From the NCBI RefSeq assembly GCF_022352055.1, contig NZ_JAKRWM010000013.1, positions 62,001 through 126,000 of the forward strand: 64,000 bases of DNA, in the 5' to 3' direction. Under the pieces are notes generated by a model. That model saw nothing but the letters and a program-made list of their open reading frames with translations, was not told the origin of the DNA and did no database searches. A program made the position numbers and the translations under genes. The stretch is from Cohnella mopanensis (GTDB taxonomy: Bacteria; Bacillota; Bacilli; Paenibacillales; Paenibacillaceae). Below are positions 9,016 to 16,934 of the stretch, piece by piece (positions within the stretch are counted from its first letter, which is position 1; each line of letters opens with the position of its first letter).

Positions 9016-9867
9016 ATGGACGCTAACCAGCCGGAAAGCATTATCGGCGGCAAGAGCTTCACGGCGGTAGCCGTCAACTGCGCGGCCAAAGCCGGAGAGT
9101 GGATTAAAAGCAAAATGGGTAGCATCACCCAATTGGATACGAAATACTCTATGCACGATCTTGTGACAGAAGTCGATAAAGGCGCGGAACGGATGATTCG
9201 CAATCTGATCGCGACGCATTTTCCTACCCATTCCTTCCTGGGGGAAGAGGGCGTTGAGCCAGGACCGGAGGCATCGGCCAAAGCGTTGCAGGAAGTAAGT
9301 GACTCCGAATATTTGTGGATCGTAGATCCGGTGGACGGAACGACGAATTACGTTCACGGTTTTCCGTTCTTCTCCGTATCGATTGCATTGGCGCATCGCG
9401 GGCAAGTGATCGTCGGCGTCGTGTACGACCCTTCAAGGGACGAGCTCTTCGTCGCGGAACGAGGCAAGGGCGCTTATGTGCACGGCCGCAAAATGCGAGT
9501 GTCCGAAGAGAGCTCGTTAAATCACAGTTTGCTGGCGACGGGATTCCCCGCCGATCAACACGTAGCGCTTCCAGCTAACATGAAGGGCATTCAGGCATTG
9601 GCGCCGAAGGTTCGCAATTTGCGTGTGGCCGGATCGGCCGCATTGCATCTGGCATACGTCGCTGCGGGACGATTAAGCGGATTCTGGGAATACAATCTAA
9701 GCGCATGGGATATCGCAGCGGGCTCGCTATTGATCGAGGAAGCGGGAGGCCGCTTGTCGGACGTAGCCGGTCAACCGTATCAACTCTCGGTACGTAACAT
9801 AACCGCGAGTAATGGACTCATTCATGATGAGCTCGTTCAGGAGCTTCAAGCAGCGGCAAATACATGA
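9016..9867 (+). CDS. suhB: Inositol monophosphatase family protein
   Basis: A 283-residue metal-dependent sugar-phosphatase. The three metal-binding motifs are present: GEEG near residue 75, DPVDGTTNYVHG near 105 and WDIAAGSLLIEEAGG near 231. Members hydrolyse myo-inositol-1-phosphate or related sugar phosphates and PAP-like substrates in the cytoplasm. The length is slightly above the usual ~260-270 because of an N-terminal extension. The start is ATG at 9016, with AGAGGGA upstream. It is followed after 45 bases by a small hypothetical gene, probably co-transcribed. The true substrate is uncertain. Confidence 0.88.
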   Translation: MDANQPESIIGGKSFTAVAVNCAAKAGEWIKSKMGSITQLDTKYSMHDLVTEVDKGAERMIRNLIATHFPTHSFLGEEGVEPGPEASAKALQEVSDSEYLWIVDPVDGTTNYVHGFPFFSVSIALAHRGQVIVGVVYDPSRDELFVAERGKGAYVHGRKMRVSEESSLNHSLLATGFPADQHVALPANMKGIQALAPKVRNLRVAGSAALHLAYVAAGRLSGFWEYNLSAWDIAAGSLLIEEAGGRLSDVAGQPYQLSVRNITASNGLIHDELVQELQAAANT

Positions 9868-9912
9868 GATGAGGCAGTTTCGACCATCCTAGGACAGAAG
9901 GGGGCGAACGAT

Positions 9913-10173
9913 GTGGACCGTAAAGAAGCCGAAGAGCTGCTCGCCCGGCAATTGACTGAAGAGACGTCCGAACCGTCGGTCGAGAATGCGGAGGCCGAGG
10001 CAACGAGAAGGCTCCCCCCGCGATGGGAAATACGCGTTCAGGCGAAGCTCGATCCGGTCGTAGAGGAAACGAAAGCTTATCGGGCCATCGCTCAGGAAGT
10101 GGATGGCAGATATGAGGGCGTTAAAGTGGAGCAGAATAACAATAACGACGAAGAAAAAGGGCAGTCCCGGTAG
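9913..10173 (+). CDS. Small charged hypothetical protein
   Basis: An 86-residue hydrophilic, Glu-rich protein with a GTG start at 9913, preceded by AGAAGGGGG. An overlapping ATG at 9911 is in another frame and stops after 14 codons. The N-terminal half (KEAEELLARQL) is likely helical. The tail NNNNDEEKGQSR is encoded by the left arm of the terminator hairpin, so the end of the protein is shaped by RNA structure. No recognisable domain. It is probably in one transcript with suhB and is convergent with the next gene. Confidence 0.6.
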   Translation: MDRKEAEELLARQLTEETSEPSVENAEAEATRRLPPRWEIRVQAKLDPVVEETKAYRAIAQEVDGRYEGVKVEQNNNNDEEKGQSR

Positions 10174-10198
10174 AGGGAAGGCCCTTTTTCTTCGTTAT
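10142..10198. terminator. Bidirectional terminator between convergent genes
   Basis: ACGAAGAAAAAGGGC (10148-10162) pairs with GCCCTTTTTCTTCGT (10181-10195). A/T-rich arms give a U-tract in both directions, serving the small gene on + and the binding-protein gene on -. The left arm lies inside the upstream coding sequence. Confidence 0.85.
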
Positions 10199-10223
10199 CG
10201 CAAGTGTTCGAACGTACGAAACG

Positions 10224-11294
10224 TTATTTTGCCGGTAATTGCCCGAACAATCCGCCTTCAGCGAATAGCGCTTGTTGCAGGTCTTCCCATCCGGTTAAGT
10301 TATCATCAACCGTAAGGAGCGTGGCATCGGCGAATACGCCTGGGAATTGCTCTGCGATGGAAGCAAACCTTGGCCTGAAATAATGCTTGGCCGCAGTGGT
10401 CTGCGCTTCTTCCGTGAACAAGTAATCCGCATAAGCGTTCGCTGCTTCGCGGGTGCCTTTGGCATCGGCATTGCTATCCACGGCGGATACGATCGGTTCT
10501 ACGGCTAGAGTTACGGAAGGTACGACGACTTCGACTTTGCCTTTCCCGGTCGAGTTGGTAATCCGAAGCGCATTGCTTTCCGTGGTCACCCATACATCTC
10601 CTTTGCCTTGATCCAAGAAGGCACTCTCCGCTTCCTTGTCGTCTTTGGCCAATACGGTGACGTGCTGGTGGAAGTTCGTTACGAACGCTTTGGCTGCTTC
10701 GGTATCTTCGGTTTGTTTATCCAACGAGTAAGCCCAAGGAGCTGCATAGTACCAACGAGCGTCGGAATCCGTCGTTGGATTGGATGTGACGATCTGAACA
10801 TTGCCCTGCGCGAGTTGTTCCCAATCCGTAATGGCTAGCGGATTGCCGGATCTTACGACGAATGCCACGGCGGTGAAAAAAGGCGAGCTATTATAGTCGT
10901 AACGCTGCTGCCATCCTTCGCCGACGAGGCCTTTCACTTGAAGCGCGTCAATGTCGATTCCTACGCCGAGCGTTGTGATATCCGCTTTTAATTGGCCGCC
11001 GATAATGGCATCTTTCTCGATGTTGGAGCTGCCGGAAGAGGTTTCGATGGTCAAGGATTGTCCGGTGCGTTCGTTCCAGCTTTTAATAAAAGCATTGTCC
11101 AGATCTTTGAATACCTCCGATGTTCCGTCCGATACCGCGTTGATTAAAGCCACTGCCTTTGAATAATCGGATTTCGGCGTTTCTTCCTCGACGGATGCTT
11201 TCTTGTTTCCCGAGCAGGCTGTCATCGTGAGTAAGATAAGTGCAATTAGACCGATGAGAGTAGCGCTTATGCGCGTGCTGTTGCGCTTGTTCAT
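10224..11294 (-). CDS. Divergent sulfate-type ABC binding lipoprotein
   Basis: A 356-residue extracellular solute-binding lipoprotein with lipobox TMTAC near residue 27. Its overall order matches sulfate/thiosulfate-binding proteins (Sbp/CysP), including TLGVGIDIDAL and the C-terminal YADYLFTEEAQ. The anion-binding loop has changed: where the neighbouring paralogue has SHGGSGAQ, this protein has SSGSSNIE. The N-terminal NVSYDPTRE motif is also replaced (NAVSDGTSE). A different ligand, such as a sulfonate or another oxyanion, is possible. No cysT/W/A permease genes are nearby, so it must use a transporter encoded elsewhere. Divergently transcribed from the Sbp gene. Confidence 0.78.
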   Translation of the reverse strand: MNKRNSTRISATLIGLIALILLTMTACSGNKKASVEEETPKSDYSKAVALINAVSDGTSEVFKDLDNAFIKSWNERTGQSLTIETSSGSSNIEKDAIIGGQLKADITTLGVGIDIDALQVKGLVGEGWQQRYDYNSSPFFTAVAFVVRSGNPLAITDWEQLAQGNVQIVTSNPTTDSDARWYYAAPWAYSLDKQTEDTEAAKAFVTNFHQHVTVLAKDDKEAESAFLDQGKGDVWVTTESNALRITNSTGKGKVEVVVPSVTLAVEPIVSAVDSNADAKGTREAANAYADYLFTEEAQTTAAKHYFRPRFASIAEQFPGVFADATLLTVDDNLTGWEDLQQALFAEGGLFGQLPAK

Positions 11295-11322
11295 AGAGGT
11301 TCCCCTTTTTTAAGTTATTAAT

Positions 11323-11341
11323 TCCAATAGAAATTATTGGA
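11323..11341. promoter_or_regulatory. Inverted repeat, possible CymR-type operator
   Basis: TCCAATA (11323-11329) and TATTGGA (11335-11341) flank five bases, between the minus-strand promoter and its ATG. On the minus strand it reads ATTGGAATT, like the conserved end of the Bacillus CymR (cysteine regulon) operator as I remember it. Assignment to CymR is inference. Confidence 0.4.
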
Positions 11342-11353
11342 TTTATTGAGGTG

Positions 11354-11383
11354 ATTGTAGCAACAGGATAAAGTTGTTGTCAA
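11354..11383 (-). promoter_or_regulatory. SigA promoter for the 10224-11294 gene
   Basis: Read on the minus strand: TTGACA (11383-11378), an 18-base spacer, TACAAT (11359-11354). Confidence 0.75.
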
Positions 11384-11397
11384 TGATTAATTCATAG

Positions 11398-11427
11398 TTG
11401 ACAACTAGGAATAGTATGGAATATGAT
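11398..11427 (+). promoter_or_regulatory. SigA promoter for sbp
   Basis: TTGACA (11398-11403), an 18-base spacer, TATGAT (11422-11427). Its -35 box forms an 8-bp inverted repeat (GTTGTCAA/TTGACAAC) with the -35 box of the divergent promoter, 14 bases away, so one bound regulator could affect both genes. Confidence 0.8.
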
Positions 11428-11460
11428 GGGTTTATCAAAAGGATCGTGCCATCGCGCCGA

Positions 11461-11541
11461 CCGGTAAACCGGAGGCCTCGACTTCACATCCGCACAGTTG
11501 CAGCTATTGCGCTATGCGTATGTCCGAAATCGGGGCCTTTT
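11461..11541 (+). ncRNA. Structured 5' leader of sbp, possible attenuator
   Basis: The leader contains a hairpin CCGGT-AA-ACCGG (11461-11472). A long stem follows: GGCCTCGA (11474-11481) with TCGGGGCC (11530-11537), enclosing ACATcCGCA/TGCGtATGT and ending in TTTT. This is terminator-like and ends 45 bases before the sbp ATG. It matches no riboswitch I recognise. Confidence 0.5.
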
Positions 11542-11582
11542 GCGTTCACTACATTTTCTAAATAAAAAGGAGTGTCATTCGC

Positions 11583-12608
11583 ATGAAGAAATCATTAAGC
11601 CTCATCTTGCTTACCGCATTAGCATTGGTATTATCCACGACGACCGTATTCGGTGCGGTCACGAAGAAATCGGAGAAGAAAAGCGTCAACCTGCTTAACG
11701 TCTCTTACGATCCGACCCGCGAGCTGTACGTAGAATACAACGCGGCATTCGCCAAGTACTGGGAAAAGAAAACCGGTCAGAAGGTGAACATCAAGCAATC
11801 ACACGGAGGATCCGGCGCGCAAGCCCGTTCCGTTATCGACGGTCTGGAAGCTGACGTGGTGACGTTGGCGCTCGAATATGACGTAATCGCGGTCGAGAAC
11901 AAAGGATTGATCGCCAAAGGATGGCAGAAACGTCTAGCGAACAATAGCGCGCCGTACAAATCGACGATCGTATTCTTGGTGCGCAAAGGCAATCCGAAGA
12001 ACATCAAGGATTGGGATGATCTCGTTAAATCCGACGTGAAGGTCATTACTCCGAATCCGAAAACATCGGGCGGAGCACGTTGGAACTACTTGGCGGCATG
12101 GGGTTATGCATTGAAGCACAACAACAATAGCGACGATAAAGCGAAGGAATTCGTGAAGAAGCTGTTCCAGAACGTTCCGGTGTTGGATACGGGAGCGAGA
12201 GGATCCACGAACACGTTCATTGAAAAAGGAATCGGCGACGTTCTTATCGCATGGGAGAATGAAGCTTATTTAGCGAAAAAAGAGTACGGCGATAAATTCG
12301 AGATCGTGACGCCTTCCTTAAGTATTCTCGCCGAGCCGACCGTTGCCGTAGTGACGAAAAACGTCAACAAGCACGACACTCGCGAAGTGGCCACGGCATA
12401 CCTGGATTATTTGTACACGGAAGAAGGCCAACGGATCGCCGCGAAAAACTTCTATCGTCCGATCAACACCAAAGTAGCGAAGGAATTCGCGAAAAACTTC
12501 CCGACATTGAACTTGATTACGATTGACGATTTCGGCGGCTGGACGAAGGCTCAAGCGGATCATTTTGCGGACAAAGGGACTTTCGACCAAATTTACTTAA
12601 AAAAATAA
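11583..12608 (+). CDS. sbp: Sulfate ABC transporter substrate-binding protein
   Basis: A 341-residue secreted binding protein with a classical signal peptide ending near VFGA (residue 25). There is no lipobox Cys. It carries the Sbp signatures [22 protein letters not shown] and [12 protein letters not shown], which bind sulfate or thiosulfate outside the membrane for the CysTWA permease. Start ATG 11583, with AAAAAGGAG upstream. It is preceded by a long structured leader and a strong SigA promoter. The permease and ATPase genes are not in the window, so this is an orphan binding protein. How it is retained at the surface without a lipid anchor is unclear. Confidence 0.88.
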   Translation: MKKSLSLILLTALALVLSTTTVFGAVTKKSEKKSVNLLNVSYDPTRELYVEYNAAFAKYWEKKTGQKVNIKQSHGGSGAQARSVIDGLEADVVTLALEYDVIAVENKGLIAKGWQKRLANNSAPYKSTIVFLVRKGNPKNIKDWDDLVKSDVKVITPNPKTSGGARWNYLAAWGYALKHNNNSDDKAKEFVKKLFQNVPVLDTGARGSTNTFIEKGIGDVLIAWENEAYLAKKEYGDKFEIVTPSLSILAEPTVAVVTKNVNKHDTREVATAYLDYLYTEEGQRIAAKNFYRPINTKVAKEFAKNFPTLNLITIDDFGGWTKAQADHFADKGTFDQIYLKK

Positions 12609-12654
12609 TAGAGCAGTTCACACTATCCCCCCAATAGACAAGGAGAATGTCCAT

Positions 12655-14064
12655 ATGTCCCATACACGACCATCGATCCGTAAAGGCTTAATTATCGCAG
12701 CAACCGCTCTTGCGGCGATTCAAATCGCCAGCTTCGGCTACGCCTCCTCCGCTTCCGCAGCGACGGCTAGCGCGAGCATAGTCGTAGACGGCGTCGTTCA
12801 ATCCGGCTCTACGACCGCAACGATCAAGGGAACGACGTACTTGCCGATTAAATCTTTCGCTTCCGCCATCGGGGCGAGCTTGAAGTGGGATAAAACGACC
12901 AATGCGACAACAATCGTGCACGGCGACCGGACGGTTACGCTAAGCGAGAACTCTAACACAGCGATCGTGAACGGGAAGAGCGTAACGCTATCGGCAGTTA
13001 CCCAATCTAAGGACGGAGTATTGTGGGTACCGGCACGGGCCATCGGAGAGCAATTCGGCGCGACGGTAGTATGGAACAGCGCGACTTCTACGCTGAATAT
13101 TTCTCCTAGGTTGCATCCATTCGCCAGCAACGGCAAACAAGGCTTCGTGAACGTGTTCGGGGATAAAATCATTACTGCCAAATATGATGAAACAAACGGC
13201 TTCAGCGAAGGCCTTGCTATCGTCAAAAAGTACACTAAGTACGGCTATATCGACGTTGCGGGCAAATACGTGATCTCGCCTCAATATACGGAAGCCTACG
13301 ACTTCTCCGACGGTCTTGCGTTAGTGGTAAATGACGGTAAAGCGTCTTATATCGATCGCCAAGGCAAAACGGTTTTAAGTCCGGACTACGACGAAGCTTT
13401 CGACTTCTCCGAAGGATTGGCGCTCGTTCGCAAAGACGATCTGTTCGGGTACATCGATCATTCGGGCAAAGAAGTGATTCCGTTGCAGTTCGAAGACGCA
13501 TTTTACTTCTCCGGCGGGCTCGCAGCCGTGCAGATCGAAGGGAAGTATGGCTATATCGATGCAACGGGCAAAGTCGTAATTCCGGCGGTGTACCAGCATG
13601 CCTCCGATTTCAGTGAAGGACTCGGACTCGTGCAGGCGGAAGGAGAGGAAGGCGAAGGCTCCTTCGGTTACGTCAATGCCAAAGGCGAGCTGGCTATCGC
13701 CGCGACTTACGCTCAAGGTTTTTCCTTCAGCGAAGGGCTTGCCGCGGTCGTCAATGACGGAGTATACAGTTACGTGAACCGCAAAGGCGAGACGGTGCTT
13801 AGCACGAAATACGAAGACGCGGGTGACTTCCACGACGGATTGGCTTCTTTCGCGGAAGGCGGCAAATACGGCTTCATCAACAAAAAGGGCGAAGTGGTCA
13901 TTAAAGCCCAATACGATTCCGTAGAAGCGTTCGATAAAGGGCTTGCGCGGGTCATCACGGGGACGGAAGCTAAGTTGATTGACGTGAAAGGCAAAGTCGT
14001 AGCAGACGCGGCAGCTCCCGACGTTGAAGTTCCGGCTCCGGACGCGACAGGGACAGCTAAATAA
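12655..14064 (+). CDS. Secreted stalk-domain and WG-repeat protein
   Basis: A 469-residue secreted protein. The signal peptide ends near SASAA (residue 35). Residues about 40-150 match the copper-amine-oxidase N-terminal-like stalk domain common in Paenibacillaceae (GTTYLPIKSFASAIG, VWNSATSTLNI). Residues about 155-455 are a run of roughly nine WG-type repeats (F-SEGLA-V---G-YGYID--GK-VI), which form beta-rich interaction domains. A short Pro/Asp tail ends it. The role is probably surface binding or scaffolding. It starts 46 bases after sbp and could be in the same transcript. The ribosome-binding site AAGGAG precedes the ATG. Confidence 0.85.
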   Translation: MSHTRPSIRKGLIIAATALAAIQIASFGYASSASAATASASIVVDGVVQSGSTTATIKGTTYLPIKSFASAIGASLKWDKTTNATTIVHGDRTVTLSENSNTAIVNGKSVTLSAVTQSKDGVLWVPARAIGEQFGATVVWNSATSTLNISPRLHPFASNGKQGFVNVFGDKIITAKYDETNGFSEGLAIVKKYTKYGYIDVAGKYVISPQYTEAYDFSDGLALVVNDGKASYIDRQGKTVLSPDYDEAFDFSEGLALVRKDDLFGYIDHSGKEVIPLQFEDAFYFSGGLAAVQIEGKYGYIDATGKVVIPAVYQHASDFSEGLGLVQAEGEEGEGSFGYVNAKGELAIAATYAQGFSFSEGLAAVVNDGVYSYVNRKGETVLSTKYEDAGDFHDGLASFAEGGKYGFINKKGEVVIKAQYDSVEAFDKGLARVITGTEAKLIDVKGKVVADAAAPDVEVPAPDATGTAK

Positions 14065-14081
14065 TTCGGACTAATGAAGAG

Positions 14082-14116
14082 GAGCCCTTGATCCGTGCGG
14101 ATCGAGGGCTCTTTTG
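14082..14116 (+). terminator. Terminator after the WG-repeat gene
   Basis: GAGCCCTTGATCCG (14082-14095) pairs with CGGATCGAGGGCTC (14098-14111) with one mismatch, then TTTT. Confidence 0.88.
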
Positions 14117-14139
14117 CCGTATGATCCGGTAGTTCGTTG

Positions 14140-14168
14140 TTGACAGGATACGTATCCGCTGATAATCT
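14140..14168 (+). promoter_or_regulatory. Promoter upstream of yciC
   Basis: TTGACA (14140-14145), a 17-base spacer, TAATCT (14163-14168). The spacer contains the perfect palindrome GGATACGTATCC (14146-14157). A Zur box lies at the predicted transcription start. Confidence 0.55.
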
Positions 14169-14171
14169 TAT

Positions 14172-14186
14172 ACGTAACAATTACGA
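14172..14186. promoter_or_regulatory. Zur box 1
   Basis: ACGTAACAATTACGA, a close match to the Bacillus Zur operator TCGTAATnATTACGA, located just downstream of the -10 box. Confidence 0.8.
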
Positions 14187-14207
14187 TTAACATAAAGGAA
14201 GAATACT

Positions 14208-14233
14208 TGCCGATACAAGGTCGGCATTTTTTT
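14208..14233 (+). terminator. Hairpin with T run in the yciC leader
   Basis: TGCCGA (14208-14213) and TCGGCA (14221-14226), then seven T. It sits between the two Zur boxes, so it may stop transcripts from the upstream promoter before they reach yciC. Confidence 0.6.
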
Positions 14234-14243
14234 AGTTAACTAA

Positions 14244-14258
14244 TCGTAATAATTACGT
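14244..14258. promoter_or_regulatory. Zur box 2
   Basis: TCGTAATAATTACGT matches the Zur operator at 14 of 15 positions and ends seven bases before the yciC ribosome-binding site. Confidence 0.85.
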
Positions 14259-14278
14259 ATTAATTGGAGGATGAGAAA

Positions 14279-15502
14279 ATGAATAAGCAAAATAAACTTC
14301 CCGTCACCGTGCTAAGCGGATATCTGGGCGCCGGTAAAACAACGATTCTTAACCACGTATTGAACAATCGGCAGGGGATGCGCGTGGCCGTTATCGTCAA
14401 TGATCTAGGAGACGTCAACATCGATGCGGATCTCATTAAGGACGGTGGAGGATTGTCTCATACCGACGAGAAGCTCGTGGAAATGTCCAACGGGTGCATC
14501 TGTTGCACGCTTAGGGAAGATTTGCTGCGGGAAGTGGAGAGGCTGGCCCAAGAAAACCGTTTCGATTATATCCTCATCGAATCTACCGGCATCGGAGAGC
14601 CGATCCCCGTAGCTCAGACGTTCACTTATATCGACGAGGAGCATGGCGTGGACCTCACGAAGTTTTGCCGTTTGGACTGCATGGTAACGGTGGTGGACGC
14701 TTACCGCTTCTGGAGCGATTATGCCTCGGGCGAGACATTGAGGGATCGCAAGCAAGAGATTGGAGAAAACGATAATCGGGAAGTCGTTGATTTGTTGATC
14801 GACCAGATCGAATTTTGCGACGTGTTGGTTCTGAACAAATGCGACAGAGTCGAAGAGAAGGAGTTAGCCGAGCTGGAGACGGTGCTTCGCAGCCTTCAAC
14901 CGCGCGCCAAGTTGATTCGGGCGGAATGGGGGCGAATCCAGGCTTCCGATATTATGAACACGGGTTTGTTCGATTTCGACGAAGCTAGCCGTTCTGCCGG
15001 CTGGATTCAGGAAATGGAGAAGGAGCACCACGTTCCGGAGACGGAGGAATACGGCATCTCGTCATTCGTCTATGAACGGGTTCGTCCCTTCCATCCTGAA
15101 CGCTTGATGCGATGGATGAGCGAATGGCCCGCTGAAGTCGTTCGTGCCAAGGGAATAGTATGGCTAGCTACCCGTAATGAGATGGCGCAAAATTTCAGTC
15201 AAGCAGGGCCTTCGATTCAGTTCGGTCCAGCCGGCTACTGGGTAGCTTCTTTGCCGGAGCAGGAAAGGGAGGACATCTTGCAGGAAGATCGGAGCGTGTC
15301 CGATAATTGGGATGCCGTCTATGGCGACAGGGTGACCAAGCTCGTATTCATCGGCTTGGCGATGGATCGCCGGACGCTAACCGAGCAATTGGACGATTGC
15401 TTGCTGACGGACGAGGAGATGGACATGAACTGGAAGACGTTTTCCGATGAATTTCCTAACCAAACGAACGTACAGCTTGAGGAACAACTGCACCTTGATT
15501 AA
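14279..15502 (+). CDS. yciC: Zur-regulated COG0523 zinc metallochaperone GTPase
   Basis: A 407-residue G3E-family GTPase. Walker A is [10 protein letters not shown] (residues 13-22). The CxCC metal-binding motif (NGCICC) is near residue 75, and the NKCD guanine-specificity motif near 185. The C-terminal half is the CobW_C domain. Under zinc starvation such proteins (YciC/ZagA) deliver scarce Zn to client enzymes. Two Zur boxes upstream agree. The start is ATG 14279 with GGAGG at 14266-14270; an upstream in-frame TTG at 14264 lacks a ribosome-binding site. It stands alone, convergent with hemL, and a shared terminator separates the two. Confidence 0.92.
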   Translation: MNKQNKLPVTVLSGYLGAGKTTILNHVLNNRQGMRVAVIVNDLGDVNIDADLIKDGGGLSHTDEKLVEMSNGCICCTLREDLLREVERLAQENRFDYILIESTGIGEPIPVAQTFTYIDEEHGVDLTKFCRLDCMVTVVDAYRFWSDYASGETLRDRKQEIGENDNREVVDLLIDQIEFCDVLVLNKCDRVEEKELAELETVLRSLQPRAKLIRAEWGRIQASDIMNTGLFDFDEASRSAGWIQEMEKEHHVPETEEYGISSFVYERVRPFHPERLMRWMSEWPAEVVRAKGIVWLATRNEMAQNFSQAGPSIQFGPAGYWVASLPEQEREDILQEDRSVSDNWDAVYGDRVTKLVFIGLAMDRRTLTEQLDDCLLTDEEMDMNWKTFSDEFPNQTNVQLEEQLHLD

Positions 15503-15504
15503 AT

Positions 15505-15555
15505 AAAACGGAGAGGCTGTCCCATAATTCGTCATGGGACAACCTCTCCGTTTTT
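15505..15555. terminator. Bidirectional terminator yciC / hemL
   Basis: AAACGGAGAGG-TGTCCCAT (from 15507) pairs with ATGGGACA-CCTCTCCGTTT. There is an A-rich flank on one side and a T run on the other, between convergent genes. Confidence 0.9.
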
Positions 15556-15585
15556 CAATAGGGTTGTTTGCGATCATGCGAGAGT

Positions 15586-16902
15586 TTACTTGTCTGCCGC
15601 CATTTCCCGGAAGGAATCTTCCGCTGCAACTAACGTAGCCTCGATATCCGCATCCGCATGCGCGGTGGTGAGGAACCATGCCTCGTATTTGGACGGTGCT
15701 AGATAAACGCCACGTTCCAACATCAGGCGGAAGAAGCGGGCGAATTGCTCGCCGTCGGAGCCTTGCGCTTCCTCGTAGTTAGTGACGGGATGCCCGCAGA
15801 AATGGGTAGAGAACGCACCGAGAATCCGATTGATCGTCAGCGGAACGCCATGGCGGTCAGCCGAAGCCTGCAGGCCGTCGCAGAGCCGAATCGACATGGC
15901 TTCCATTCGATCGTAGACTCCGGGCTCCCGCAGCACTTCCAAGCAAGCTAATCCTGCTAAGACGGATGCCGGATTGCCCGCCATTGTGCCTGCTTGATAG
16001 GCCGGTCCGAGCGGTGCGATCATCGCCATGAGATCGGCCCTTCCTCCGTAGGCTCCGATAGGTAAGCCGCCGCCGATGATTTTGCCTAGCGCGGTTAAGT
16101 CCGGACGAATCGCATCGTGGTCGGGAAACAAGGACAAAGTCTGAGTTGAGCCATAATGGAACCGGAAAGCGCTGATAACCTCGTCGTAGATGACGAGCGC
16201 TCCCGCATTCCGCGCCATCGCGCATACGCTCTCCAGGAACCCCGGCTTCGGCATAACCATGCCGAAGTTGCCTACGATCGGTTCGATCATAACGGCCGCA
16301 ACTTGATCCCCCCAGCGTTCGAGCGCTTCGCGTAATCCGTCCAGCTCGTTGAAAGGCACGGTAATGACTTCGCTGGCGATGCTAGGCGGTATGCCCGCGC
16401 TATCGGGTATTCCGAGCGTCGAAGGCCCCGAGCCCGCGGCGACTAGTACTAAGTCGGCGTGTCCATGGTAGCAGCCGGCGAATTTAATGATCTTGTTGCG
16501 TCCGGTGAACGCCCTTGCGACGCGGATCGTCGTCATGACCGCTTCCGTGCCGGAGTTGACGAACCTGACTTTATCCATTGAAGGAATAGCTTCCTTCAGT
16601 ACCTGCGCCAACCTGATTTCGTGCTCTGTCGCCGTTCCGAACAATGTTCCGGTATTGGCGGCTTGGACGATCGCTTCCGTTACTTTCGGATGGGCATGAC
16701 CCGTAATGATCGGCCCGAAAGCCGCCAAATAATCGATATACCGATTGTCGTCGACATCCCAGAAGTGAGCCCCTTGGCCACGCTTCATGAATACGGGCGC
16801 CCCGCCTCCAACGGCTTTGAACGAACGGGATGGGCTGTTGACTCCGCCTACGATATGCTGCTGCGCTTCTTCATATAATTGTTCTGAACGTAATCTTTGC
16901 AT
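15586..16902 (-). CDS. hemL: Glutamate-1-semialdehyde 2,1-aminomutase
   Basis: A 438-residue PLP enzyme of class III aminotransferase fold. It converts glutamate-1-semialdehyde to 5-aminolevulinate in the C5 haem pathway. The [15 protein letters not shown]-terminal motif is present, and the PLP-binding lysine is K274 in [15 protein letters not shown]. Start ATG 16902 has GGAGGG upstream on the minus strand. It lies 32 bases downstream of the LCP gene and away from the other hem genes. It may therefore be the second, stand-alone hemL paralogue often found in Bacillales. Full length with no missing motifs. Confidence 0.93.
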   Translation of the reverse strand: MQRLRSEQLYEEAQQHIVGGVNSPSRSFKAVGGGAPVFMKRGQGAHFWDVDDNRYIDYLAAFGPIITGHAHPKVTEAIVQAANTGTLFGTATEHEIRLAQVLKEAIPSMDKVRFVNSGTEAVMTTIRVARAFTGRNKIIKFAGCYHGHADLVLVAAGSGPSTLGIPDSAGIPPSIASEVITVPFNELDGLREALERWGDQVAAVMIEPIVGNFGMVMPKPGFLESVCAMARNAGALVIYDEVISAFRFHYGSTQTLSLFPDHDAIRPDLTALGKIIGGGLPIGAYGGRADLMAMIAPLGPAYQAGTMAGNPASVLAGLACLEVLREPGVYDRMEAMSIRLCDGLQASADRHGVPLTINRILGAFSTHFCGHPVTNYEEAQGSDGEQFARFFRLMLERGVYLAPSKYEAWFLTTAHADADIEATLVAAEDSFREMAADK

Positions 16903-16934
16903 GATTGGTAAACCCTCCGCTTACTAACTCGTTA

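Noticed and set aside
11440..11541. SAM (S-box) riboswitch before sbp
   Set aside because: The conserved S-box core elements are missing; only generic stems are seen.
13375..13911. 178-residue minus-strand frame with repeated pattern
   Set aside because: It mirrors the WG repeats on the + strand; periodicity comes from the real gene.
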